From Aeromicrobium stalagmiti (lineage in GTDB: Bacteria; Actinomycetota; Actinomycetes; Propionibacteriales; Nocardioidaceae), in the NCBI RefSeq assembly GCF_013283745.1, contig NZ_JABSTZ010000003.1, positions 1 through 64,000 of the forward strand: a stretch of 64,000 nt of DNA, given 5' to 3'. The notes beneath the pieces are model-generated. The model was given only the letters and a program-made list of their open reading frames with translations, made no database searches and had not been told where the DNA came from. The position numbers and the translations under genes are program-made. Shown here in pieces: positions 26,519-34,505 of this stretch (positions are counted from its first letter, which is position 1; every line of letters begins with the position of its first letter).

Positions 26519-27139
26519 ATGCGCTTCATCGACATCCACCCCGAGAACCCGCAGCAGCGGTCCGTCGACCAGGCTGCGGCCGTCATCCAGGAGGGCGGAC
26601 TCATCGCCTACCCGACCGACTCGGGGTACGCGCTCGGCGCACAGCTCGGCAACAAGGAGGCGCTCGACCGCATCCGGACGATCCGCAAGCTCGACGCCAA
26701 GCACCACTTCACGCTGATGTGCAAGGACTTCGCGCAGCTCGGTCAGTTCGTCCACGTCGACAACGCGATCTTCCGGGCGGTCAAGAACGCGACCCCCGGG
26801 CCCTACACGTTCATCCTGCCGGCGACCCGCGAGGTGCCCCGGCGTCTGTTGCACGAGAAGAAGAAGACCGTCGGCGTGCGCATCCCCGACAGCCGGATCG
26901 TCATGGCCCTGCTCGAGGCGATGGGGGAGCCGCTGCTCTCCACGACCCTGATCCTGCCCGGCGAGACCGAGCCGATGTCGGCCGCATGGCTCATCGCCGA
27001 CGAGCTCGACGGCCAGGTCGACGCGGTCGTGGAGTCCGGCGAGGACGTCATCGCCGAGCCGACGACCGTCGTCGACTTCTCGGACGGATCGGCCGAGGTC
27101 GTCCGTGTCGGCGCGGGAGACCCCTCGCCGTTCGAGTGA
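26519..27139 (+). CDS. YciO/YrdC/Sua5 family protein
   Basis: A 206-residue member of the Sua5/YciO/YrdC fold, whose true Sua5 members make threonylcarbamoyl-AMP for tRNA t6A. Conserved blocks are GGLIAYPTDSGYALGAQL, KLDAKHHFTLMCKDF and GPYTFILPATREVPRRLL, with the basic stretch KKKTVGVRIPDS. The KDAK-type motif (KLDAKHH) is nearer to YciO than to Sua5, so RNA binding is likely but t6A synthesis is not assured. Confidence 0.88.
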   Translation: MRFIDIHPENPQQRSVDQAAAVIQEGGLIAYPTDSGYALGAQLGNKEALDRIRTIRKLDAKHHFTLMCKDFAQLGQFVHVDNAIFRAVKNATPGPYTFILPATREVPRRLLHEKKKTVGVRIPDSRIVMALLEAMGEPLLSTTLILPGETEPMSAAWLIADELDGQVDAVVESGEDVIAEPTTVVDFSDGSAEVVRVGAGDPSPFE

Positions 27140-27143
27140 CCCA

Positions 27144-27311
27144 TCAGCCCCCGGCTGCCGCCTCCTTGAGGAGTCGGATGGCTCTGGGGCCGACGCCGTG
27201 CAGCGCGAGCAGGTCGTTCTCGTCCGCGGCGAGCAGCTCTTCGAGCGTCGTGTAGCCGGCGGCGTCGAAGGCGCGTCGTGCCGGCGCGCCCACCGGGGGG
27301 ATGTCCGTCAT
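27144..27311 (-). CDS. Short helix-hairpin-helix protein
   Basis: A 55-residue protein beginning MTDIPPVGAPARRAFDAAG and containing a helix-hairpin-helix, LLALHGVGPRAIRLLKEA, a nonspecific DNA-binding element also found at the end of larger repair proteins. ATG 27311 was chosen because the protein-like region starts there; upstream codons overlap the divergent glyoxalase leader. No partner is obvious. It converges with the YciO gene, 4 bases apart. Confidence 0.7.
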   Translation of the reverse strand: MTDIPPVGAPARRAFDAAGYTTLEELLAADENDLLALHGVGPRAIRLLKEAAAGG

Positions 27312-27399
27312 GCGCCGAGAATCGTCTCCGCGACGGTTGTCTGTCAAGGCTCCTCGTCGTACGGTGCCGAGACCTGACACTGACTGCGAGGAGCCAGAC

Positions 27400-27777
27400 A
27401 TGGTCGACTACCGAAGCCCGTTCAGCGGGTTCTCCGTGCGCGACGTGCCCGAGTCGGTGGCGTTCTATCGCGACGTCCTCGGCCTCGACGTCAGCGAGGA
27501 CGAGAACGGCATGGGGATCATCCACCTGGGCGACGACCACGCGGTGCTGGTCTATCCCAAGGGTGAGGCCCACTCACCTGCCTCGTTCACGGTGCTGAAC
27601 CTGCCGGTCGACGACGTCACGTCCGCCGTGGCCGAGCTGGCCGAGCGCGGAGTCAACTTCGAGCGCTACGCCGGGATGCCGCTGGGCGACGACGGCGTCA
27701 TGCGCGGCCACGGCCCCGACATCGCCTGGCTGACCGACCCGTCGGGCAACGTGTTCGCGGTCATCGCCGCGACATAG
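27400..27777 (+). CDS. Glyoxalase/bleomycin-resistance (VOC) family protein
   Basis: A 125-residue VOC protein with two beta-alpha-beta modules: FSVRDVPESVAFYRDVLGLDV and VLNLPVDDVTSAVAELAERG, ending DIAWLTDPSGNVFAVI. The fold binds a metal in many members; the substrate is unknown. ATG 27400 follows GCGAGGAG at 6 nt. Its last 17 bases overlap the convergent MFS gene. Confidence 0.85.
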   Translation: MVDYRSPFSGFSVRDVPESVAFYRDVLGLDVSEDENGMGIIHLGDDHAVLVYPKGEAHSPASFTVLNLPVDDVTSAVAELAERGVNFERYAGMPLGDDGVMRGHGPDIAWLTDPSGNVFAVIAAT

Positions 27778-28924
27778 GCCTCGATGCCAGCACCATCGGG
27801 ATCGTCACCGCGATGACGGCCAGTCCGACGAGCATGAGCTCTTCGGGCGTGATCACCGTCAGGGCCAGCGTGCTGAGCAGGGGAGCGGCGAAGCCGATGT
27901 AGGTCAGGCTGTAGAAGATCGCGTTGAGCGTGCCGAGGTCGTCGGGATGGGCCATCGACTCGACCGCCGTGAGCCCTCCGACCAGGATCAGCCCGTAGGC
28001 CGCGCCGAGCAGGACGGCAGCGGGCAGCACGAGCCAGGCCGCGCCGGTGAGGTCGAGCGCGGTGCCGACAGCGAGTCCTGCCGCTGCAGCGCCGAGCCCC
28101 GTCGTGATGATGCGACGAGGATCGCCGAGGCGCCGGCCGAGAGGCTGGATCGCGACGCCGGTCCACAGGGTCAGGCCCGCGAGTGCGCCGATCACGGCGA
28201 TCGGGGCGACGCCGATGTCGACGAACGTCGGCAGGGTCGCGAAGCCGATGGACGCGCAGCCGAACACCCACGGGGCCGTGAACAGGACGCCCAGCACGAA
28301 CGGGCGCGACGACACGATGCCCCAGACCTCGGTGTGACGCCGCGGCTCGTCGGTGCTGCGCGGGACGAACGGCTCCGGCGCGTGCCACGCGATCGCGATG
28401 ACGACGGCCATCAGCACCAGGTGCGGCAGGTAGGGGAGGATCGTCGGCCCCGGCAGCCACTGCGCGACGATGCCGGCCACGAGGGGGCCGGAGCCGAAGC
28501 CGGCGGACAGCGCGAGCGTCGCCCGGCGGGCGCCGGTGCCACCGGGCCGGTCGGTCGACAGCTCCTTGATCCAGGCGGTGCCGGGGGCGAACGCAGCGCC
28601 GGACGCGATGCCGGCGACGAGTCGGCCGATCAGCAGCAGGGCGAAGCTGTCGCCGCCGACGATGAGGATGACGGTCGCGATGGTCGAGAGCACGAGCACG
28701 GGCCGCATGACGCGCCGACGACCGATCCGGTCGGAGATCGGTGCGACGACGAGCAGGGCCGGGATGAGGCCCAGGGCGTACGCGCCGAACAGCGCCGTGA
28801 CGATCTCGGTCGAGGCGCCGTCCTCCTCGCGATAGACCAGCAGCATCGCCGCGAACTGGTTGGCACCCCAGCCGACGGCGAACATGGCCAGGGCGACGCG
28901 GACCCAGCCGGGGATGCGGCTCAC
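27761..28924 (-). CDS. MFS transporter
   Basis: A 387-residue major-facilitator protein with about 12 membrane helices. The loop between helices 2 and 3 reads PISDRIGRRRVMRP, the usual MFS signature, and GRLVAGIASGAAFAPG marks helix 4. The substrate cannot be predicted; drug or metabolite efflux is typical for such lone genes. GTG 28924 overlaps the GNAT gene stop, so the two are probably co-transcribed. Confidence 0.87.
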   Translation of the reverse strand: MSRIPGWVRVALAMFAVGWGANQFAAMLLVYREEDGASTEIVTALFGAYALGLIPALLVVAPISDRIGRRRVMRPVLVLSTIATVILIVGGDSFALLLIGRLVAGIASGAAFAPGTAWIKELSTDRPGGTGARRATLALSAGFGSGPLVAGIVAQWLPGPTILPYLPHLVLMAVVIAIAWHAPEPFVPRSTDEPRRHTEVWGIVSSRPFVLGVLFTAPWVFGCASIGFATLPTFVDIGVAPIAVIGALAGLTLWTGVAIQPLGRRLGDPRRIITTGLGAAAAGLAVGTALDLTGAAWLVLPAAVLLGAAYGLILVGGLTAVESMAHPDDLGTLNAIFYSLTYIGFAAPLLSTLALTVITPEELMLVGLAVIAVTIPMVLASRPMSRR

Positions 28925-29469
28925 TGGGCCGTGCGGGTGGTGAGGTCCAGCCCGAAGAGGGCCTTGGCGCCGTCGATCTCGGGGACGAGCACCTGCCAGC
29001 CGCGACCGGAGTAGAGGCGCGCAGCCGGGCCATCGTCGGGAGCGGTCGCGAGCAGTGCGCGCTCGTGGGGGAGGTCCTGGACCAGCGCGTCGTGCAGCAG
29101 GCCTGACAGCCCCTGGCCGCGGAAGGCAGGATCGACCACGAGGTCGACGAGCTCGAAGTGGTCGCCCACCCAGTCCTCGACAATGGCCTCGGGTGCTGCG
29201 CCCGCGAGCCAGTCGCTCCAGAACTGGCCGCGACGTCCGGTGAATCCGTAGCCGTAGCCCGACACGACGTCGTCCGTGGTGGCGACGACGAGGCGGAAGC
29301 CTGCGCGGCGAGCGTGCCGGGGGAGCGTCGAGGTCACGAAGTTGTCGGCGTCGAGGGCGCTCTCGGGCAGCGCCGGATCGCCGTAGGCGGCGAGGTAGAC
29401 CTGCGCGAGGGAGTCCTTGACGGACCGGTCGACCTGTCGGCGGGTGAGCGTGCGCAGCGTCGTGGTCAT
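28921..29469 (-). CDS. GNAT-family N-acetyltransferase
   Basis: A 182-residue acetyltransferase with the acetyl-CoA loop VDLVVDPAFRGQGLSGLLHDAL (R-G-Q-G-L). The N-terminal half has no recognisable substrate motif. ATG 29469 was preferred over ATG 29475 because the GAG of TTGAG is suitably spaced only for the former. It overlaps the MFS gene by 4 bases, which may link acetylation and export of one compound (inference). Confidence 0.82.
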   Translation of the reverse strand: MTTTLRTLTRRQVDRSVKDSLAQVYLAAYGDPALPESALDADNFVTSTLPRHARRAGFRLVVATTDDVVSGYGYGFTGRRGQFWSDWLAGAAPEAIVEDWVGDHFELVDLVVDPAFRGQGLSGLLHDALVQDLPHERALLATAPDDGPAARLYSGRGWQVLVPEIDGAKALFGLDLTTRTAQ

Positions 29470-29506
29470 GTCCATCTCAAGTCGTTCGGCACTCGATTTC
29501 ATTCCG

Positions 29507-30442
29507 TCAGATGTTGCGATGGTCGACACGGGGGGCTCGCGGCCCTCGTCTGACCTGCGGCGCGAGCGGGCTGAGGGCGACGAGACGCACGACCCGCTGT
29601 CGGTGGGGACGCCACGGCTCGAGGACGCGCTCGAGCTCGGCGTCGTCGAACGGTCGGCCGGCGAGTGCCTGCCCGATGTCCTTGGCGACGTGGAAGTCTC
29701 CGAACGAGACAGCATCGGCGTCACCGAGGGCCCGGATGCCGACCTCGGCAGCCGTCCAGCGGCCGACGCCCGGGATCGACCGCAGGCCGCGATAGACAGC
29801 CGCGTGGTCGCGATCGTGGGTCACGACGAGGTCGTCGACCTGGCGGCCGAGGCGTGCACACGCCTGCGCCGTGCGAGCCCGTTGAGGGTCGACGCCTGCG
29901 AGGTGCCAGTCCCACGAGGGGACCGACGCCCAGGTCTCGGCCGTCGGGAACACCCTCATGCCGTCGGGGGCAGGCCCGGGTGCCGGGTCGCCGAAGCGCA
30001 GGTGGAGCCGCCGCCACGCAGCGAACGCGTCGATGCCCACGACGCGCTGCTCGATCACGGCGCCGATCAGGGCCTCGAGCACGCGGCCCGTGCGGGGGAC
30101 CCGCAGCCCGGGGTGACGACGGTGCGAGTCGAGGACCACGGGGTGCTCGGGCTCGAAGCCGGTCGGGTCGTCGTCATCTCCGACGAGCGACTCCAGGCCG
30201 TCGAGCATCTCGGCAGCCCCGGGACCCCACGCGTCGGCCAGCACGACGCGCCGATCGGGCTGGCGAAGCCGGTAGGTGACCGCTCCGGTCGTCATCCGGC
30301 TCGTGCGCCACAGGGTCGAGCCGTCGCGCCGCGAGGTGGGGTCGTACGCGCCACGGCGCAGCAGCGACAGTGTCAACATCACGTTGACGTCGGAGCCGAG
30401 CGTCAGCTCACGCGTCATCGGGAGGTCGTCGGACGCCGGCAT
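29507..30442 (-). CDS. DNA-3-methyladenine glycosylase, AlkA-like (HhH-GPD)
   Basis: A 311-residue base-excision glycosylase. The helix-hairpin-helix GLRSIPGVGRWTAAEVGIRALG is followed by the catalytic Asp in AVSFGDFHVAKDIG. The N-terminal part resembles the AlkA accessory domain. Alkylated purines are the expected substrate. ATG 30442 has GAGAG just upstream; starts further up would overlap the neighbouring DUF1992 gene. Confidence 0.85.
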   Translation of the reverse strand: MPASDDLPMTRELTLGSDVNVMLTLSLLRRGAYDPTSRRDGSTLWRTSRMTTGAVTYRLRQPDRRVVLADAWGPGAAEMLDGLESLVGDDDDPTGFEPEHPVVLDSHRRHPGLRVPRTGRVLEALIGAVIEQRVVGIDAFAAWRRLHLRFGDPAPGPAPDGMRVFPTAETWASVPSWDWHLAGVDPQRARTAQACARLGRQVDDLVVTHDRDHAAVYRGLRSIPGVGRWTAAEVGIRALGDADAVSFGDFHVAKDIGQALAGRPFDDAELERVLEPWRPHRQRVVRLVALSPLAPQVRRGPRAPRVDHRNI

Positions 30443-30471
30443 GGCTCTCAGTGTGCCCGCGGCATCGGACA

Positions 30472-31125
30472 TCACGACGTGGCGCGGCGAAGGATGCGGA
30501 GCCGGGCGAGCAGGCGACGCCACCACGCAGGGGGAGTGGCTGCTCGCTCCTCGGCCCGCAGCTCGGCCAGGCGGCGCTTCTGGGCGGCGACCTTGTCAGC
30601 CCGGCGCTGCGTCCAGGCGGCGACCTCGGCATCGGCGTCGCGCAGGGGAGTGATGACCGGAGGACCGCCCTGCAGCTGACGCCGAGCGTCGATGACACGG
30701 GCGTTGAAGTCGTCGATCACGCGGCGCACGCCGGCCTCGACGGACTCGCGGTCGAGCACCTCGTCGAGGCGAGCGTCCTCGGTACGGAGGGCGAGCGCCG
30801 GGGGGAGGACGCTGATCTTCTCGCGCTCGATGAGCCGCTTGAGCCACCAGTCGGGGTCGTGCGGGCGGTCGATGCCCGGGATGGGCTTGCCTGCCCCGGG
30901 CAGGTTGTCGAACTCTCCGTCGCGCATCGCCTGCTGGATCTGGATCTCGACCCACGCCGGCTGATGGGTCCGGCGACGCTGGCGCGAGGCGGCCGCCTCG
31001 TCAGGAGCCTTGTCCGGCTCTGCGTCGGCGTGATCCTGACCCTGATCCTGTGCCTGACCCTGCGCGGCGGCCTCGGTCTCGAGGCGCAGACGGTACTCGT
31101 GCCGCTTGCGGTCGCGCGCGCTCAT
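30472..31125 (-). CDS. DUF1992 (DnaJC28-homologue) domain protein
   Basis: A 217-residue basic protein. The DUF1992 domain is clear in WVEIQIQQAMRDGEFDNLPGAGKPIPG and in RPHDPDWWLKRLIEREKI. The N-terminal 55 residues are charged and rich in Gln and Ala. Members are related to DnaJ homologue C28 but lack a J domain; function unknown. ATG 31125 follows AGGAGG at 5 nt. Confidence 0.85.
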   Translation of the reverse strand: MSARDRKRHEYRLRLETEAAAQGQAQDQGQDHADAEPDKAPDEAAASRQRRRTHQPAWVEIQIQQAMRDGEFDNLPGAGKPIPGIDRPHDPDWWLKRLIEREKISVLPPALALRTEDARLDEVLDRESVEAGVRRVIDDFNARVIDARRQLQGGPPVITPLRDADAEVAAWTQRRADKVAAQKRRLAELRAEERAATPPAWWRRLLARLRILRRATS

Positions 31126-31208
31126 CGGCACCTCCTCGTCGTCCGTGGCCCTGCAGCCATTCTACGAGCGGGTCGTGAGGGGAGTGCCCGCGTTGCTAGG
31201 GTCCGATC

Positions 31209-31361
31209 ATGCTCGGCACTGTCCTCGCCCTCGGTGGCGGCGGGTTCTCGATGTCCGACGATGGCTCCTTGGCGCTCGACGACTTGCTGCTCGAGCTGAC
31301 CGGCAAGGGTCGGCCGCGCGTCTGCTTCATCCCGACCGCCAGCGGTGACGTCGACGGCTAG
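31209..31361 (+). pseudogene. Peptidase E (S51) N-terminal remnant
   Basis: Fifty codons beginning MLGTVLALGGGGFSM and including RPRVCFIPTASGDVDG match the first strands of peptidase family S51 (alpha-aspartyl dipeptidase or cyanophycinase-like). A stop codon then falls at 31359-31361. Full proteins have about 220-250 residues and a Ser nucleophile that is missing here. The 116 bases that follow do not continue the family in any frame. The gene has lost its 3' part by deletion or insertion. Confidence 0.72.
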
Positions 31362-31477
31362 CACTGTCTTGGCCGACTGGTCGCCGCCGTGGAACAGGGG
31401 AGTGGCGCATCCTCTCCCCGACGAGTCCCGTCCTTCACCATCTGGTTGAACCCGGCCACAGCGGCATCTGCATCGTC

Positions 31478-31846
31478 CTAGGGGGTTCCGGAGGCTATGG
31501 CCGCGAGTGCCGCAGCGTATGGGTCGGCAGACGTGCGGACCGTCTCGCCGTCGCTGACGAGCAGGAGGTACATGCTGGCGCTGTCCCCGGCGAACAGGCG
31601 GGCGGCAAGCATGGCGCGCTCCCACCGAAGCACCAGCTCGACTCCGAGCGTGTAGTCGGGGCCGTATCCGGAGAAGATCTTCAAACGTCCGAGCCCGGCC
31701 ATCGAGGCGAGGTGCGCGCGGATCTTTCGAAACTCCAAGGGGCTCTGGACGCCGCCTGCAAAGGACTCGACGAACAGGCGGGCAGCCAGGATGTTCTTGT
31801 CCTCGCCGAGCAAGGCGGCGAGCTTGTCATCGATGGGCTTGCTCAT
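31478..31846 (-). CDS. Hypothetical protein, 122 residues
   Basis: Not recognised. The protein is soluble and mixed alpha/beta in look (MSKPIDDKLAALLGEDKNIL at the start, YLLLVSDGETVRTSADPYAAAL near the end). No ribosome site stands out before ATG 31846. Codon use looks ordinary for the region. It lies between the broken peptidase E gene and a methyltransferase, near the dif site. Confidence 0.5.
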   Translation of the reverse strand: MSKPIDDKLAALLGEDKNILAARLFVESFAGGVQSPLEFRKIRAHLASMAGLGRLKIFSGYGPDYTLGVELVLRWERAMLAARLFAGDSASMYLLLVSDGETVRTSADPYAAALAAIASGTP

Positions 31847-31936
31847 CGATGAACGCTACCAAGTCGGCAGGGGGAGAGGACGTCATGACGCGACCGGAGC
31901 GCGACCCGGAGCACGCCGAAGACAGGGATTGACGGC

Positions 31937-32563
31937 GTGGCCCGTTACGATCCGCGTGTGCTGAGAGCCGACGTCGCCGCTGCGTACGACGCCCGCGCGG
32001 ACGAGTACGTAGCCAAGCTGGGCTCGGTCGAGCAGATGGCGCCGCAGGACGTGGCCACGATCGAGTCCTGGCGTGATGCCACGACCGGTTGCCTTCTGGA
32101 CGCTGGCTGCGGGCCCGGGCACTGGACGGACGTGCTCTCGGCCGACGGACAGCGCAACGTGGTGGGCGTCGACGCTTCAGCGCGCTTCGTGTCGTCAGGA
32201 CGCGGGCGGTTCCCGCACGTCAGTCTGCTCGTCGCGGATCTGGTGGCGCTGCCCATCGCCACTGCTTCGCTGGGCGGGATGCTCGCGTGGTTCTCGCTCA
32301 TACACGCTGCGCCCACGGACGTCCCGGAGATCCTGGGGGAGGTCGCGCGAGTCCTCGCGCCCGGCGGATCCCTCTTGCTCGGCTTCTTCGACGGCGACGC
32401 CGGCGAACCGTTCGATCACGCCGTGACGACGGCGTACTACTGGTCCGCTGCCGCGCTCGGTGAGCTTCTCGTGCACCACGGGTTCGTGGTCGACGAGTCG
32501 GTAACGCGCCAGGATCCGGGAGCTCGACGACACGGGCATCTTGTCGCCACGCTGAAGCCATGA
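31937..32563 (+). CDS. Class I SAM-dependent methyltransferase
   Basis: A 208-residue methyltransferase. Motif I is LLDAGCGPGHWTDVL, motif II VVGVDASARFV, and the later strand EVARVLAPGGSLLLGFF is typical of type 11 enzymes. The substrate is unknown. GTG 31937 has AGGGA about 8 nt upstream. It is the last gene before the dif site, followed by 77 noncoding bases. Confidence 0.85.
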   Translation: MARYDPRVLRADVAAAYDARADEYVAKLGSVEQMAPQDVATIESWRDATTGCLLDAGCGPGHWTDVLSADGQRNVVGVDASARFVSSGRGRFPHVSLLVADLVALPIATASLGGMLAWFSLIHAAPTDVPEILGEVARVLAPGGSLLLGFFDGDAGEPFDHAVTTAYYWSAAALGELLVHHGFVVDESVTRQDPGARRHGHLVATLKP

Positions 32564-32640
32564 ACAGCCTCAGCCTTGGCTGCGGAGAGATCGAGCTCAG
32601 GGGAGGCCTGTTCAGCAGGACGTGACGCTAGATCCTCATC

Positions 32641-32668
32641 AGTTGACATAATGTGCATTATCGGACAC
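32641..32668 (-). other. dif: Chromosome dimer resolution site dif
   Basis: Read on the minus strand the 28 bases form XerC-side arm GTGTCCGATAA, centre TGCACA and XerD-side arm TTATGTCAACT. This matches the E. coli layout (11-6-11), and agrees with the actinobacterial dif consensus I recall (CCGATAAT with ACATTATGTCAAGT) at 24 of 28 positions. It is an A/T-rich island in high-GC sequence between genes. XerC/XerD, activated by FtsK, recombine here at the replication terminus. Confidence 0.88.
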
Positions 32669-32738
32669 ATGTCGAACGGGGCTCAGAACCCCGCAAGGGG
32701 CGATCAGCCGGTCGGTGTCTGGTTGATCGCTTCGCGCG

Positions 32739-33125
32739 TCACGCCTGACCGAAGATCTCGACGCCGAAAGACTCCGTCGGTGTGACGTGCGCGGTGGTGA
32801 CGCCGTTGACGACGTCGTTGACCGCAGCGACGACCTTGCCGGCAGCCTTGCCGTTCTTCCAGCCGTCCATCAGGGCTGCAGGCGCACCGTCGACGCCGCC
32901 GCAGACGAGACTCAGCTCGGCGCCGGTGGCCCCCTGGGCGACCTCGACCAGGTAGTCGTGTCCCCACGACAATGCCGTCTTGCCGCTGCTGAACGCGATC
33001 CTGTGCCGCTCGTTGTCCAGCGCAGCCAGGGTGAACTTGCCGTTCTGGACGACGCCCAGGACGGCCTCGAAGACCTCAGGCGCGGGCTGGGTGAATGGTG
33101 CGGTCGTGAGCTTGGGCTTCTGCAC
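32739..33125 (-). CDS. Hypothetical protein, 128 residues, next to dif
   Basis: A soluble protein of alpha/beta type with EVFEAVLGVVQNGKFTLAALD, HRIAFSSGKTALSWGHDYLV and a late VVAAVNDVVNGV. Similar modules occur in actinobacterial proteins of unknown function, some fused to SHOCT tails; no fusion here. A single Cys is present (LVCGG). It has no close operon partner. Confidence 0.65.
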   Translation of the reverse strand: MQKPKLTTAPFTQPAPEVFEAVLGVVQNGKFTLAALDNERHRIAFSSGKTALSWGHDYLVEVAQGATGAELSLVCGGVDGAPAALMDGWKNGKAAGKVVAAVNDVVNGVTTAHVTPTESFGVEIFGQA

Positions 33126-33192
33126 GGGACCCCCGATGGTGTGGACGTGGTGAAGTCATCCTGTCTCATCCCCTCCCCAGTTCGTCAACCGC

Positions 33193-33204
33193 AACTTGAC
33201 ATAA
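33193..33204 (-). other. dif-like half-site
   Basis: AACTTGACATAA is the complement of TTATGTCAAGTT, the ideal XerD arm, in the same orientation as the dif site 550 bases away. The XerC side does not match, so this may be chance or the remnant of a Xer-dependent insertion. Confidence 0.3.
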
Positions 33205-33209
33205 CGACA

Positions 33210-33244
33210 GCGCCTCCTGCCACCACGATGGTGACAGGAGGCGC
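33210..33244 (-). terminator. Hairpin terminator after the HesB-like gene
   Basis: A 16-bp stem with one mismatch (33210-33225 with 33229-33244) and a 3-base loop lies 14 bases after the stop codon of the gene at 33259-33546; a T-richer stretch follows in the minus sense. Confidence 0.75.
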
Positions 33245-33258
33245 CGCGACGTGCGGGG

Positions 33259-33546
33259 TCAGGCCTGCTGGCCCAGCCCGAACTGCACGGAGCCATCAGG
33301 ATCGACCTGGGCGTCGAGCACCTTGTCGCCGAGCAGATCGGCGGCGGTGGGGTCGAGGAACACCCGGGCTCCCCCGTCGTCGACGACCTGGTCGCCCGGC
33401 TGCGGCGCCTCGACGGGCGTGAGGGCGAGGCCGGCTTCTTCCTCGGAGCCGGCCTGGCTGATGCGGAGCCCGGACTCGGCGGAGTCGGGAACCTGTTCGG
33501 CAATCTTCTTCACCACATCGGCGGCATTGTCGGTCAGGGTCAGCAT
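33259..33546 (-). CDS. HesB/IscA-like protein lacking cluster-binding cysteines
   Basis: A 95-residue protein that opens MLTLTDNAADVVKKIAEQ and contains SGLRISQAGS and GARVFLDPTAADLLGDKVLD, the frame of the HesB/IscA (A-type iron-sulfur) fold. The three conserved Cys of true A-type carriers are absent, so cluster binding is unlikely. ATG 33546 has AGGAG 6 nt upstream. Actinobacteria often carry such Cys-free copies; their role is unknown. Confidence 0.75.
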   Translation of the reverse strand: MLTLTDNAADVVKKIAEQVPDSAESGLRISQAGSEEEAGLALTPVEAPQPGDQVVDDGGARVFLDPTAADLLGDKVLDAQVDPDGSVQFGLGQQA

Positions 33547-33637
33547 GTCGTTCTCCTGTTCGTCAGTGTCGTGGCCAAACGTCCACACTTGCCGACGATC
33601 CACGAGGAGGCAAGTCGAGCAGGTCGGCGGCGGACGC

Positions 33638-34480
33638 TCAGGCGCACCCGATGGGGTCCTTCGCACGGGGCCACTTCTCGACGTCGTCGGCCTGTCCGAC
33701 CTTGACCAGATAGGCCGCGTCGTCGGTCAGCCACAGCTGTCGTCCGTCACGGCGGTAGCCGGTGTCGCGAGCATCCTTCGGGACGGTCGCGTCGCGGTCG
33801 AGGACGCCGGTCAGCAGGTCGTTCAGCTCGCCGCTCGGGTCACGCACGTAGCCGGGCTGCCGGGGGTCCTCCCCCAGCTGCAGGAAGGTGATGTCCCGCC
33901 AGTCACAGTGCTCGGCACCCTGGTAGGAGGAGATCACTGACGCCGGCACCCGCTGGCCACTGACGTCCGTCCACACCTGGAGGTAGGAGTCCTCCGTCAG
34001 CTCTGCCGGCAGCTCCGCCGGGTCGCACTGGGCCCATGACTCCACTCCCCAGCCGGTCTCGCCGCGATAGTCGGTGACGCGGTCGGAGACGATGAAGGCG
34101 ATCACGGTCCGCCGGTCGACGTCGAAGGAGTAGAGGGAGCGCAATTTCTCCTGTCGTTCCAGCCGATATCCGTTGTCGGGGACGCCCGTGCCCGCGCCCT
34201 CCTCGGTGATGAAGTTCTCGATCGCGTCGGGTGCGGAGTCCTGGACCTCCTCGAGCCCACCGTCGTAGTCTCCGCCACCGCCCGCATACGGCGTCCCCGT
34301 GCACTCCAGGGCTCTGCCGGCCGCGCCGGAGCGCTCGACCGCGGTCGCGTCGTCGGCGAAGTCCTGCGGCAGGACCATCGGGCCGTCGTACGGCTTCTCG
34401 GGCGGTGGAGACGACGGCACGCCTGCACCACATCCCGCCACGACGAGCAGCAGGCCGAGGACCCCGACGAATGACTTCAT
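33638..34480 (-). CDS. Predicted lipoprotein of unknown function
   Basis: A 280-residue exported protein; the signal peptide ends at lipobox VAGC (Cys17 in MKSFVGVLGLLLVVAGCGAG). The mature part has several Cys (CTGTPYAGGGG, AQCDPAEL, EHCDWRD, IGCA) that may pair as disulfides outside the cell. No catalytic motif is evident. ATG 34480 is the only start that gives a signal peptide. It lies 25 bases after the rhomboid gene stop. Confidence 0.75.
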   Translation of the reverse strand: MKSFVGVLGLLLVVAGCGAGVPSSPPPEKPYDGPMVLPQDFADDATAVERSGAAGRALECTGTPYAGGGGDYDGGLEEVQDSAPDAIENFITEEGAGTGVPDNGYRLERQEKLRSLYSFDVDRRTVIAFIVSDRVTDYRGETGWGVESWAQCDPAELPAELTEDSYLQVWTDVSGQRVPASVISSYQGAEHCDWRDITFLQLGEDPRQPGYVRDPSGELNDLLTGVLDRDATVPKDARDTGYRRDGRQLWLTDDAAYLVKVGQADDVEKWPRAKDPIGCA

Positions 34481-34505
34481 GGCAACGGATGTCCGGCCAT
34501 GACCG

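Noticed and set aside
32739..33204. A complete Xer-dependent mobile element between dif and the half-site
   Set aside because: The second site lacks the XerC arm, and the interval holds no recombinase or phage gene, so only the half-site itself is noted.
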